DNA of 64,000 bases from Vreelandella nigrificans (lineage in GTDB: Bacteria > Pseudomonadota > Gammaproteobacteria > Pseudomonadales > Halomonadaceae): positions 496,001 to 560,000 of the forward strand of contig NZ_NWUX01000001.1 of NCBI RefSeq assembly GCF_002374315.1, given 5' to 3'. Positions 34,608-42,381 of the stretch are shown in pieces (position 1 is the first letter of the stretch; the number at the start of each line of letters is the position of its first letter). Made by a program: the position numbers and the translations under genes. The notes beneath the pieces were generated by a model, which had not been told where the DNA came from, did no database searches, and worked only from the letters and a program-made list of their open reading frames with translations.

Positions 34608-36131
34608 ATGTCACGGCTACCATTTTATTTAATCGTAGGTTTTTTATTGATTGCTGGTATTGCTACCAGTGTTCATCGTCATCTCCAGTTTGAGATCCCT
34701 TGGTTTCCCGGCGAGCAGCGACAGGTGTGGGAAATCGAAGCAGTCATCAATTTCAATGCCCAAAATGGTCCTGTGCAAGTGGATTTGGCGCTGCCGTCGC
34801 ATCAGGCGGGTTATCGTGTTCTTACTGAAAACACTGCATCCTCTGGTTATGGACTGGCTTACCTGGCGGATGAGCTTGGTCGCCAGGCCCAATGGACGAT
34901 TAGACAAGCAGCGGGTAGCCAGCAGCTTTACTATTCAGTCCAAATGCTAGTATCCCCTGATGCTCGCTCGCCAGTGCAAACACCTCCAGAGCTCTCCTCC
35001 CCTCCTCCATGGGAAAGCCCCTACGATACAGCTGCAAGCCAGCTTATTGATCGTGCTTGGGCGCGTAGCGCTAACAACGCCACCTTTGCCAGGGAGCTGA
35101 TTTTAGATGTTAACGGTAATCGCCAGGGGGAAAACGCACGTTTGTTACTTACCCAAGAGCAGCCGTCATCACTGGTAGTGCGGTTACTCAATCAAGCGGG
35201 TGTTCAAGCAAGGGAAGTCAGCGGATTAATGCTTGAAGATGGGCGTAGAAGGCAGGCTTTGAGTGGCTGGATCCAGGTATTTGATACATCTACTGAGAGA
35301 TGGGCGATATTCAACCCCATCACTGGAGAGCAAGGAAAGCCAGATAACTTGCTGCTGTGGGAAACAGGTGGTCGTGCGGTGCTGGAAGTTCAGGGTGGGA
35401 CTAATTCCCGGGTGAGCTTTTCAATGCTAACCCACCATCAGCCAGCATCAGCAGCGGTGCGCAATCACTACTCAGAGGATACTCTACTTAACTTCTCCAT
35501 TCACAGCCTGCCGCTGGAAGAGCAAGCACTCTTTCAAACGATTTTGTTGATCCCGATTGGTGCGCTGGTAGTCGTTTTCTTACGTGTATTGGTGGGCGTG
35601 AAAACTTCAGGCACCTTTATGCCTGTACTGATTGCGCTTGCTTTTATTCAAACCACGCTGCTGACCGGTTTAATTGGTTTCCTGTTAATAGTGGCAGTCG
35701 GTTTGATTATTCGTAACTATCTGTCCTACTTAAACTTGTTGCTTGTGGCAAGGGTTTCAGCGGTTATCATAACGGTCATCGCCATTATCTCAATTTTTAC
35801 CGTCCTTGCTTACCGCATGGGACTAAGCGCTGGGTTAACCGTCACCTTCTTCCCGATGATCATTTTGGCGTGGACTATCGAGCGGATGTCAATCTTATGG
35901 GAAGAAGAAGGTCCGAAGCAGGTATTGATCCAAGGGGGGGGCAGTCTGCTCACTGCTGTTCTTGCATACCTTGCAATGAATAACCCATGGGTGCGCCATA
36001 TTACGTTTAACTTCCTTGGTGTACAGCTCATACTAATGGCGCTCATTCTGCTGCTGGGTAACTATACAGGTTATCGGTTACTTGAATTGCGTCGTTTCAA
36101 GCCAATCACTGATGATGAGAAAGTCTCATGA
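34608..36131 (+). CDS. inactive transglutaminase fused to 7 transmembrane helices
   Basis: Membrane protein of 507 residues. The N-terminal anchor 'LPFYLIVGFLLIAGIATSV' is followed by a ~300-residue periplasmic part of the inactive-transglutaminase type ('WERILDV'-like core replaced by 'FARELILDVNGNRQG', 'VRLLNQAGVQAREVSGLMLE', 'WIQVFDTSTERWAIFNPITG'). Seven hydrophobic segments occupy about residues 310-495 ('TILLIPIGALVVVFLRVLVG', 'AVIITVIAIISIFTVLAY'). No Cys lies in the expected catalytic position. The start at 34608 follows AAAGGAA. It overlaps the ATP-grasp gene by 4 bases, so the products are probably made together as one machine. Confidence 0.88.
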   Translation: MSRLPFYLIVGFLLIAGIATSVHRHLQFEIPWFPGEQRQVWEIEAVINFNAQNGPVQVDLALPSHQAGYRVLTENTASSGYGLAYLADELGRQAQWTIRQAAGSQQLYYSVQMLVSPDARSPVQTPPELSSPPPWESPYDTAASQLIDRAWARSANNATFARELILDVNGNRQGENARLLLTQEQPSSLVVRLLNQAGVQAREVSGLMLEDGRRRQALSGWIQVFDTSTERWAIFNPITGEQGKPDNLLLWETGGRAVLEVQGGTNSRVSFSMLTHHQPASAAVRNHYSEDTLLNFSIHSLPLEEQALFQTILLIPIGALVVVFLRVLVGVKTSGTFMPVLIALAFIQTTLLTGLIGFLLIVAVGLIIRNYLSYLNLLLVARVSAVIITVIAIISIFTVLAYRMGLSAGLTVTFFPMIILAWTIERMSILWEEEGPKQVLIQGGGSLLTAVLAYLAMNNPWVRHITFNFLGVQLILMALILLLGNYTGYRLLELRRFKPITDDEKVS

Positions 36132-37126
36132 GTTGGCTTACAAACTGGACGTGGCCCACCCGGTTGCGTGATAAGGGCATCATCGGCATGAATCGGCGCA
36201 ATATCCGCTACATAGGACGCTATAATTCACGCCGTTTATACCCTTTGGTCGATGATAAGCTCAAAACAAAGCTGCTGGCCCAGCAATATGGCATTACAAC
36301 GCCAGAACTTATTGGGACGGTAACAACGCAGTTTGGCGTTAAGCGTATTGGCGAGATGCTGGAAGGCCATAATGGTTTTGTCATCAAGCCAGCGAAAGGC
36401 AGCGGTGGTAAAGGCATCTTGGTGATTGAAAAAGTGGAGGATGATGCTTTTATCAAGCCCAGCGGGGTTCGACAGTCTATTAAAGATGTTGAGCGCCATG
36501 TGTCTAACATTTTGTCTGGGTTGTACTCTTTGGGTGGCTCTCCTGATGTGGCAGTGATAGAGACGCTTATCAACTTTGATGAGAGCCTCTTGGCCTATAC
36601 TTATGAAGGTGTGCCGGATATTCGGGTAATTGTGTTTAAGGGTTATCCTGTGATGGCGATGATGCGGCTCTCAACAGCAGCATCAGATGGTAAGGCCAAT
36701 CTTCACCAGGGGGCTGTGGGGGTCGGTTTAAATATTGCCACTGGTGCCGCTTTGCGTGGTGTTCAGTTTGATCGTCCATGCTTTAGTCACCCTGATACGG
36801 GGCATGATTTGGCAAGTCTGGTTGTACCTCAGTGGGATACGTTGCTCCATTTGGCTGCAGGTTGCTATGAAATGACGGGGCTGGGTTACTTAGGAACCGA
36901 TATGGTGCTTGATCGTGATCATGGCCCTATGCTGCTGGAGCTAAATGCACGCCCTGGCCTGGCTATTCAAATGACCAATGGCGAAGGTTTACGCCGACGG
37001 TTAGACCTGATTGAGCATCAGCCTGACGGCGTTTCTGTTGAGGAGCGAGTAGCGTTTGCTCAGCATCATTTCGCACGTCAAAGTGAGCTAGTCGAAATCC
37101 CTGACAGCGCCATGGAGAGCGCGTAG
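36128..37126 (+). CDS. ATP-grasp alpha-L-glutamate ligase-like protein (ATPgrasp_ST)
   Basis: Cytosolic ligase of 332 residues. ATP-grasp elements are 'GFVIKPAKGSGGKGILVIEK' (glycine-rich loop with Lys), the substrate/metal segment 'YEGVPDIRVIVFKGYPVMAM', and 'LGTDMVLDRDHGPMLLELNA' with metal ligands and 'RPGLAIQ'. The family is RimK-related, joining an amino acid to a carboxylate of a peptide or small molecule. Its substrate is unknown. Its genes habitually lie with Zn_protease and 7TM/transglutaminase genes, as here; a ligase plus periplasmic protease suggests making and processing or sensing a peptide-like product. Confidence 0.9.
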   Translation: MSWLTNWTWPTRLRDKGIIGMNRRNIRYIGRYNSRRLYPLVDDKLKTKLLAQQYGITTPELIGTVTTQFGVKRIGEMLEGHNGFVIKPAKGSGGKGILVIEKVEDDAFIKPSGVRQSIKDVERHVSNILSGLYSLGGSPDVAVIETLINFDESLLAYTYEGVPDIRVIVFKGYPVMAMMRLSTAASDGKANLHQGAVGVGLNIATGAALRGVQFDRPCFSHPDTGHDLASLVVPQWDTLLHLAAGCYEMTGLGYLGTDMVLDRDHGPMLLELNARPGLAIQMTNGEGLRRRLDLIEHQPDGVSVEERVAFAQHHFARQSELVEIPDSAMESA

Positions 37127-37156
37127 ACTACGGTAACGTTGTCCGATGAGTTATCT

Positions 37157-37603
37157 ATGACTGAAGCTAATTCGTTACTATTGCAGGCAGAGTCTCAATG
37201 CCATACTCGTGGGGTTAGGTTTACCCCTATTCGTCGTCGTGTTCTTGAGTTAATCGCCGAAAATGGGGGCGGTTTGAAAGCTTACGATTTGCTGGATAAG
37301 CTTTCGACGGAACACGCGGCGGCGCGACCTCCTACGGTTTATCGAGCCCTTGAGTTTTTAATCGACCAGGGGTTAGTGCACCGGATCGAGTCGCAAAATG
37401 CCTATGTGGCCTGCGCATGCCCTGAACACACTCACGGCTTCCAGCTGCTTATTTGCCGCCAATGTGGCTACGTTGAAGAGCTGCACCTCGATGCTATTAG
37501 TGACGAGCTAGCCACATTGGCAAAACGACAAGGTTTTAACGTCGAGCGTCAAACCATTGAGCTCCTGGGCCTTTGCCAACAATGTCGACAGCCGAGTGCT
37601 TAA
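37157..37603 (+). CDS. zur: Fur-family zinc uptake regulator (Zur-like)
   Basis: Metal-dependent repressor of about 148 residues. The winged HTH reads 'RGVRFTPIRRRVLELIAENG' then 'RPPTVYRALEFLIDQGLVHR', and the dimerisation and metal domain has 'CACPEHTHGFQLLICRQCGY' and a second CxxC in 'LLGLCQQCRQ'. Both zinc-type CxxC pairs and the missing His-rich Fur N-terminus favour Zur over Fur. The ATG at 37157 is preferred; the open frame also has a TTG at 37139. The gene ends 2 bases before hisI. The symbol rests on family resemblance. Confidence 0.82.
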   Translation: MTEANSLLLQAESQCHTRGVRFTPIRRRVLELIAENGGGLKAYDLLDKLSTEHAAARPPTVYRALEFLIDQGLVHRIESQNAYVACACPEHTHGFQLLICRQCGYVEELHLDAISDELATLAKRQGFNVERQTIELLGLCQQCRQPSA

Positions 37604-37605
37604 CT

Positions 37606-37647
37606 ATGTCTCATTTTGACAAGATTATGTCTCGTTTTGACAAGATA
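37606..37647 (+). repeat. 21-base tandem duplication spanning the hisI start codon
   Basis: Two 21-base units, 37606-37626 and 37627-37647, differ at two positions and each begins with ATGTCTC. The duplication is in frame and creates two consecutive start codons with identical following contexts. Confidence 0.9.
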
Positions 37648-38094
37648 GAGCCAAACGCTCTGTTTAAAGCGCTAGAGTCTGCCACTCCAGCTGATACGCT
37701 GCCAAGTACAGGTAAGCTGCTTGATGTGGTGCGCTTTAATGAGGACGGTTTGCTACCTGCCATCGCCCAGCAGTACGATACCGGTGAGGTGCTGATGATG
37801 GCGTGGATGAACCGCGAGGCACTTGAGGAGACGCTAACAACGCAGCGTGTTTGCTACTATTCTCGCTCGCGTCAAAAGCTATGGCGCAAAGGTGAAACTT
37901 CTGGCCAACAGCAGCAGTTGAAAACAGCTGCACTCGACTGCGATGGTGACACACTGCTACTCAAGGTTGATCAAACGGGGCCTGCTTGCCATACCGGTCG
38001 CCGCAGCTGCTTTTATATCTCCCTGGATGCTCATAAAGCACTTATTAGCAGCGTACCGCTTATTGATCCTGAAGCTCTCTACGGTAAGAAATAA
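37606..38094 (+). CDS. hisI: phosphoribosyl-AMP cyclohydrolase with duplicated N-terminus
   Basis: Third-step histidine biosynthesis enzyme opening the PR-AMP purine ring, 162 residues. Core motifs: 'LMMAWMNREALEETLTTQRV', 'YYSRSRQKLWRKGETSGQQQ', the Mg-binding 'LDCDGDTLLLKVDQTGPACH' and 'TGRRSCF' with Zn-binding Cys. It is longer than the usual ~120-140 residues because of an N-terminal extension that starts with a 7-residue direct repeat (MSHFDKI-MSRFDKI) from a 21-base tandem duplication. Either ATG (37606 or 37627) could start translation. It is unfused to HisE. yidD begins at the very next base after the stop. Confidence 0.92.
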   Translation: MSHFDKIMSRFDKIEPNALFKALESATPADTLPSTGKLLDVVRFNEDGLLPAIAQQYDTGEVLMMAWMNREALEETLTTQRVCYYSRSRQKLWRKGETSGQQQQLKTAALDCDGDTLLLKVDQTGPACHTGRRSCFYISLDAHKALISSVPLIDPEALYGKK

Positions 38095-38460
38095 GTGCGT
38101 GCCTTGATAGCAACAGTGCGTCGTGGCTGCACAAAAGCATTAACCGTGCTAATGATCGGCTGCATCAAAGTCTACCAGTATACGCTGAGCCCCCTTTTAG
38201 GGCCGCGTTGCCGATTTTGGCCTAGCTGCTCTTCTTACACCATAGAGGCCATTCAGGTGCATGGCCCGCTTAAGGGTGGCTGGCTGGCGATACGACGGAT
38301 CATCAAGTGCCATCCAGGCCACCCTGGTGGCATGGATCCTGTGCCAGGCGGTAGGAGCGAGCAGCTCTGCCAGGAGGATGGCAAACACACTTCCCACTGC
38401 TGTAGTGGTGACAAGGAGCTTGGGGCGTCGCCGCACGTCCAGTGTGGCGATCGCCGCTAA
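38095..38460 (+). CDS. yidD: membrane protein insertion efficiency factor
   Basis: YidD family, 121 residues. The diagnostic segments are '[20 protein letters not shown]', '[20 protein letters not shown]' and '[15 protein letters not shown]'. It assists YidC-dependent insertion of inner-membrane proteins. The GTG start at 38095 directly abuts the hisI stop. YidD normally sits in the rpmH-rnpA-yidD-yidC group; here it is coupled to hisI. The last ~35 residues ('[15 protein letters not shown]') extend beyond the family's usual end and are Cys/His containing. Confidence 0.93.
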   Translation: MRALIATVRRGCTKALTVLMIGCIKVYQYTLSPLLGPRCRFWPSCSSYTIEAIQVHGPLKGGWLAIRRIIKCHPGHPGGMDPVPGGRSEQLCQEDGKHTSHCCSGDKELGASPHVQCGDRR

Positions 38461-38522
38461 TGCTTCTGCTTTGCTAATACTCCTGTTTCTCTGCCAGCCT
38501 CTCTGGTTAAGGTTACCCTCTT

Positions 38523-38951
38523 CTACCTGAGCTGTTCTCTACGCTTTGCTACTTGGTATATGCGCTCTAGCATGGCGTGCAAACCATTGCTGCGTGTTGG
38601 GGATAAGTGCTTATCCAGACCTAAGTCCTTCATAAAGTGTGGCTCTGTATTGTTTATCTCTTCCGCACTTCGCTCGCTATAAATCCGTAGCAGCACCGCA
38701 ATTAATCCTGAAACAATGGCTGCATCAGAAGTGGCTTTAAAAATCAGCTTGTCACCCTCCTCCTCATGCCGCATCCAGACATTGGATTGGCAGCCCTGAA
38801 TTTTGAACTCATCTGTTTTAAATTCTTCCGGAAAATCAGGCAGCTGCTTTCCCATATCGATAATGTACTGGTAGCGGTCCATCCAGTTATCGAATATTTC
38901 AAACTCTTCGACCAGCTCTTGTTGGGCTAGCTCAGCGCCGGAGGTGCTCAT
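38523..38951 (-). CDS. sufE: SufE-type cysteine desulfuration protein
   Basis: Sulfur-acceptor of 142 residues that takes persulfide from a cysteine desulfurase (SufS or CsdA). The acceptor Cys is in 'FKIQGCQSNVWMRHEEEGDK', preceded by 'FEIFDNWMDRYQYIIDMGKQ', both hallmark SufE segments. The ATG follows AAAGGG. It stands alone without sufS or csdA nearby; nfuA, another Fe-S biogenesis gene, is encoded 2.5 kb away on the same strand. CsdE is the alternative name. Confidence 0.92.
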   Translation of the reverse strand: MSTSGAELAQQELVEEFEIFDNWMDRYQYIIDMGKQLPDFPEEFKTDEFKIQGCQSNVWMRHEEEGDKLIFKATSDAAIVSGLIAVLLRIYSERSAEEINNTEPHFMKDLGLDKHLSPTRSNGLHAMLERIYQVAKRREQLR

Positions 38952-38999
38952 GGCGTTTCCCTTTGGGTTAGTGTCACAGAATGCTATCCATTATAACGT

Positions 39000-40166
39000 T
39001 TAGCCACGCTCTTTTGGGTCCGTTTGCCCTAAACGATGGCGCTGCTGCTCATAGTGCCACTCAGCTTCCTCGGTGTGTAGGTAGCGTGTTGTCGTATCTA
39101 TTCTTGCGTGGCGAGCGCTTTCGGCCAGGTAGCGCAAGCTAACGCCGGATTGTGCTTGGTGGGTGATGGATGTGTGTCGCAACCAGTGCGGAGTCGCCTG
39201 GCGTAGAGCACTTATGTGAGTGGGATTACCGCCCTGCTCTTCTAGCGCGTCAGCGGCATCAGAAAACGTTTTGCGAATCAATCGATACACTTGGTTGTCA
39301 CTAATGCCGCGCTGACCGTCTAGTGCGCGGATAGCAGGAGATATCTCCTGGTATTCAGGTAAACCGGCCAGCCCCAAACACCTACGCCACTCTTGTAAGC
39401 AATCTAGCATATCGTTTGGTGCCGGTATGCGTGCAAGCTTGTTACCCTTGCCGACCACGACCCACCACCAGCGCCCTTCTCTTTGCTGGAAATCTCCCAT
39501 TTGAGCAGCTGACATTTCGCTAATGCGTGGTGCTAATAAGTATGCGAAGCCAAAGATAAAGCGTCTACGTGCATGCTCATAAAGAGTGCGTGGATTTTGT
39601 GTTTTTGGAGGTTCGTTTACCCAGAGCCACAGCCACTCCCACAATTCACGCTCCAGATAGCGCTCAATACGCTGGGCTTGGTGGTTCAGCCGCCTGGCTT
39701 TATCGCGCATCAGAACAAACGGATTGTGGTTGATCCACCCGGCTTCAACTAACCAGCTAAATAGCCCTTGAAGAATGGTCAAGCTTTGCCGGCGGCTGGC
39801 GGGCGAAAGGCCGTTACGAAAAGGTCGCCACTGGGGGTGGTGGCGTGACTTGGCTGGCCCTACCCATCGCTCCCGTGGCTGAGGGTCCTCTAAAAAAATT
39901 TCAAATTGCCGTAGTGTTTCGCGGTTTATATCTCTTAGCGCTATGCCGTGGCTTGTTAGCCATAGCAGAAGGCGCTCAGCCTCGCGACGGTAGCTTTTCA
40001 GTGTTTGTGGGCTGTCTTGATACTCTGCCAGCCAAGCAGCTACTGCCTGGGCATCACTCTTTGCCTCAATGCGCAATACGCCATCTGTTGCTTCGAACAT
40101 TGGCCAAAAGCTATTTCCTGATGGTAATGCAGTGGTTTCTGGCTTGCTCGTCGGGTAATTGGGCAT
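39000..40166 (-). CDS. tyrosine-type site-specific recombinase/integrase
   Basis: Recombinase of 388 residues with an N-terminal core-binding (SAM-like) domain ('AVAAWLAEYQDSPQTLKSYR') and the catalytic fold. Catalytic residues visible: Arg in 'YLLAPRISEMSAAQM', Lys in the beta-hairpin 'VVVGKGNKLARIP', His-x-x-Arg in 'ATPHWLRHTSITHQAQSG', His in 'ESARHARIDTTTRYLH', and Tyr in 'TTTRYLHTEEA'. All five are present, so it should be active. The ATG at 40166 follows AAGAAG. It is divergent from a KfrA-like gene and the spacer holds a 14-bp perfect inverted repeat. It is not flanked by tRNA or other phage genes here. Confidence 0.93.
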   Translation of the reverse strand: MPNYPTSKPETTALPSGNSFWPMFEATDGVLRIEAKSDAQAVAAWLAEYQDSPQTLKSYRREAERLLLWLTSHGIALRDINRETLRQFEIFLEDPQPRERWVGPAKSRHHPQWRPFRNGLSPASRRQSLTILQGLFSWLVEAGWINHNPFVLMRDKARRLNHQAQRIERYLERELWEWLWLWVNEPPKTQNPRTLYEHARRRFIFGFAYLLAPRISEMSAAQMGDFQQREGRWWWVVVGKGNKLARIPAPNDMLDCLQEWRRCLGLAGLPEYQEISPAIRALDGQRGISDNQVYRLIRKTFSDAADALEEQGGNPTHISALRQATPHWLRHTSITHQAQSGVSLRYLAESARHARIDTTTRYLHTEEAEWHYEQQRHRLGQTDPKERG

Positions 40167-40242
40167 CACAGCTTCTTTTATCGGACATTTTGTAGCTGTT
40201 TATTTTAACGCTATTGCTGAGTATAAGAAGCCGTTACGGATA

Positions 40243-40280
40243 ATAAAATTCAAGATAATACGGGTAATCTTGAATTTTAT
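40243..40280. repeat. perfect 14-bp inverted repeat with 10-base spacer between recombinase and KfrA-like genes
   Basis: ATAAAATTCAAGAT, spacer AATACGGGTA, ATCTTGAATTTTAT. There is no mismatch in either arm and no following T-run. It could be the operator for the KfrA-like protein (plasmid KfrA autoregulates through repeats at its promoter) or a core crossover site for the recombinase. A separate 10-base palindrome ATTACGTAAT lies at 40313-40322. Confidence 0.85.
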
Positions 40281-40381
40281 ACCAATAAGATAAATATTAT
40301 TACGTTTTATGTATTACGTAATTATTGTCTTTTAGAAAAAATACGTAGAAAATAGGTGTTTTGATTAACGGGGAAATCCCA

Positions 40382-41416
40382 ATGGCGCGTAGCGGTATTC
40401 AATACAGCGATGTACAGCAGGCAGTAGATACCTTGCTGGCTCGTGGCGACACGCCTAGTGTGCAACGGATACGAGAAGTGCTGGGCACGGGGAGCTTCAC
40501 TACGATTAGTGAACATTTTCGTCACTGGCGTACCGAGCGTGAAAAGAACCGCGATGTTCCTCCGCCCAAAGGTGTACCCGAAGTCGTCGTTAATGTAGCC
40601 AGCGAGTTATGGAGGGAAGCTCAAGAAGTGGCTAATCAGGCGCTAGTGCACTACCGCGAAGATGCTAATCGCCAAGTAGAAAGTGCCCAGCAGCAAGTAG
40701 CCGAGGCCACGCAGCTAGCCGCAAACGCAGAGCAGAGAGAGAGCGCACTGGCTGAGCACCTTCGTCACACCGAGCAGCGTCTTGAAGTGCTTAATCGTGA
40801 GCTGGCAGAAAGCCAGGGTAATGAACGCCAATGGCAGCAACAGGCGGAAAGTGCACGGCAAGATAATCAGCAGTATCAGAAGAAGCTCATTCAGCTTGAC
40901 CAAGAGGCAGCTGAACTGAAAGAACGCTTTGCGAGTGAGCAGCAGCGTCAGCAGGCCGCCTGGGAGCAGCGACTGACTCAAGAGGAGCAGCGAAATGAAG
41001 CGTCAGAAGGTAAATTGATGGCCCTGCTGGACACTTTGAGGCAAGAGCGCACCCAGGCAGAAAAAGCGTTACAAAAGCGTATAAACCAGTGGGAACAGCG
41101 TGCTGAAAGTCTCAATAAAGAGCTACAGCTGAAAAATGCTACGCTGCATGAGTACCAACAGGATAATGCCACTCAACAGCAGCGTATCGCTGAGCTTGAA
41201 CGCTTGAATGTCGAGCTACAATCACAGCTAAAAACGCTACATGACGAGTTAACGCAAGCCCGCCAAGCGCTGGATCGTCAACAACGGCAAGCTAAGGAAG
41301 ATGATCAGTGGCAGAGACAGCTTGTACAGCATCTGGAAATTGTACAGTCACAGCTAACGGCCCTGCCCAGCCAACTGGTTCCCGCTGACACGCAGAATGA
41401 AAACACCGACAAATAG
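40382..41416 (+). CDS. KfrA-like DNA-binding coiled-coil protein
   Basis: Protein of 344 residues. The N-terminal KfrA_N domain ('GIQYSDVQQAVDTLLARGDT', 'SVQRIREVLGTGSFTTISEH') contains the HTH. The rest, from about 75, is almost wholly heptad-rich coiled coil with Gln/Glu/Arg. Plasmid KfrA proteins are autoregulators that polymerise along DNA and help partition; a chromosomal copy next to a recombinase is less understood. The ATG at 40382 has GGGGAAA upstream. A terminator follows at 41432. Confidence 0.9.
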   Translation: MARSGIQYSDVQQAVDTLLARGDTPSVQRIREVLGTGSFTTISEHFRHWRTEREKNRDVPPPKGVPEVVVNVASELWREAQEVANQALVHYREDANRQVESAQQQVAEATQLAANAEQRESALAEHLRHTEQRLEVLNRELAESQGNERQWQQQAESARQDNQQYQKKLIQLDQEAAELKERFASEQQRQQAAWEQRLTQEEQRNEASEGKLMALLDTLRQERTQAEKALQKRINQWEQRAESLNKELQLKNATLHEYQQDNATQQQRIAELERLNVELQSQLKTLHDELTQARQALDRQQRQAKEDDQWQRQLVQHLEIVQSQLTALPSQLVPADTQNENTDK

Positions 41417-41431
41417 GAATTTGCTATAAAA

Positions 41432-41459
41432 AAGCCCAGCTTTGGTTTGCTGGGCTTTT
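41432..41459. terminator. bidirectional terminator between the KfrA-like gene and nfuA
   Basis: AAGCCCAGC, 8-base loop, GCTGGGCTT, with A-run before and TTTT after, serving both convergent genes. Confidence 0.85.
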
Positions 41460-41475
41460 GGGTGAGGCAGAACGG

Positions 41476-42081
41476 CTAGCGATAGTAGGCGTTAGTGGTG
41501 TCAGTGTGGTCGGTGACATCACGAATGCCAACAAGCTCAGGAATACGCTCCATGAGCGTTTTTTCTACGCCCTCTTTCAGCGTAAGATCAACCGCTGCAC
41601 AGCCCTGGCAACCACCACCAAAAGCGAGAATCGCCATTTTTTCTTCGGTAAGCTCTACGAGCTTGATCTCACCGCCGTGGGCCGCCAGCCCTGGATTAAT
41701 CTCACTGTAGAGAATGTAATTGATGCGGTCTTCCAAGGGGCTGTCTGCATTTACCTTGGGCATTTTCGCGTTGGGGGCCTTTATGGTGAGTTGGCCACCC
41801 ATGCGGTCTGCATTGAAGTCAACGACTGCTTCTTCGAGAAATGTCAGGCTGTTCTTCTCAAGAAATACATTGATTTTTTCAAGCTCAAGCTTAAGGTCAG
41901 TAGGCTCTTCCTCCCCAGGACGACAGTATGCTAGGCAAGTTTCTGCATAGGGCGTACCAGGCTGGGTAATAAAGATACGTACTGCTATACCTTCAACATT
42001 CTGCTTTTCCAGCAGTTCCGCCAAGTAATCTTGAGCGCTGTCGGTAATATCAATACTGGGAGCTTCGATAGTCGTGGTCAT
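41476..42081 (-). CDS. nfuA: Fe/S biogenesis protein NfuA
   Basis: Cluster carrier of 201 residues that delivers [4Fe-4S] clusters to apo-enzymes. The degenerate A-type N-terminal domain ('[20 protein letters not shown]') is followed by the Nfu domain with the CxxC in '[20 protein letters not shown]'. The end '[19 protein letters not shown]' is typical. The ATG at 42081 begins at the family start '[20 protein letters not shown]'; the GGAGG element is somewhat distant. Expression is likely independent of the KfrA-like gene. Confidence 0.96.
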   Translation of the reverse strand: MTTTIEAPSIDITDSAQDYLAELLEKQNVEGIAVRIFITQPGTPYAETCLAYCRPGEEEPTDLKLELEKINVFLEKNSLTFLEEAVVDFNADRMGGQLTIKAPNAKMPKVNADSPLEDRINYILYSEINPGLAAHGGEIKLVELTEEKMAILAFGGGCQGCAAVDLTLKEGVEKTLMERIPELVGIRDVTDHTDTTNAYYR

Positions 42082-42301
42082 AAGGGATGTTATCCTCCCG
42101 TGGTAGTGGCGACGCCACTTCACATTTCATTTGTGGCTATGGTAAGCAAAACTGCTCGCCGACACAATCCCGACCGTTTTAGTCGACTATTTCGGCGCTA
42201 TAAAATATTCAACGAGCTAAGCCTTCCTAAATCTGTCACATGAACCACTAACAGAGATAACTCTTGCACGCTAACTTGCTGTCGTGAGTAGCTCCCTTTG
42301 T

Positions 42302-42307
42302 TATGAT
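42302..42307 (+). promoter_or_regulatory. possible -10 element for metH
   Basis: TATGAT lies 75 bases before the metH start. No good -35 sits at 17 bases; a TTGCTG is 20 bases upstream. No cobalamin riboswitch was recognised in the 250-base leader region. Confidence 0.25.
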
Positions 42308-42381
42308 AGAGGCCGCTTACTAACCACTACGATTATAAGAACACCCTTTTTCGACTGAGACGCTGGAGATTTCCCCCTGCC

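Noticed and set aside
38261..38530. Plus-strand frame overlapping the end of yidD
   Set aside because: It lies in another frame over yidD and the gap to sufE, has low-complexity hydrophobic content without family resemblance, and no ribosome-binding site.
42124..42381. Possible cobalamin riboswitch upstream of metH
   Set aside because: No B12-box-like conserved core or suitable paired helices could be recognised, and the 258-base region also has to hold the nfuA promoter.
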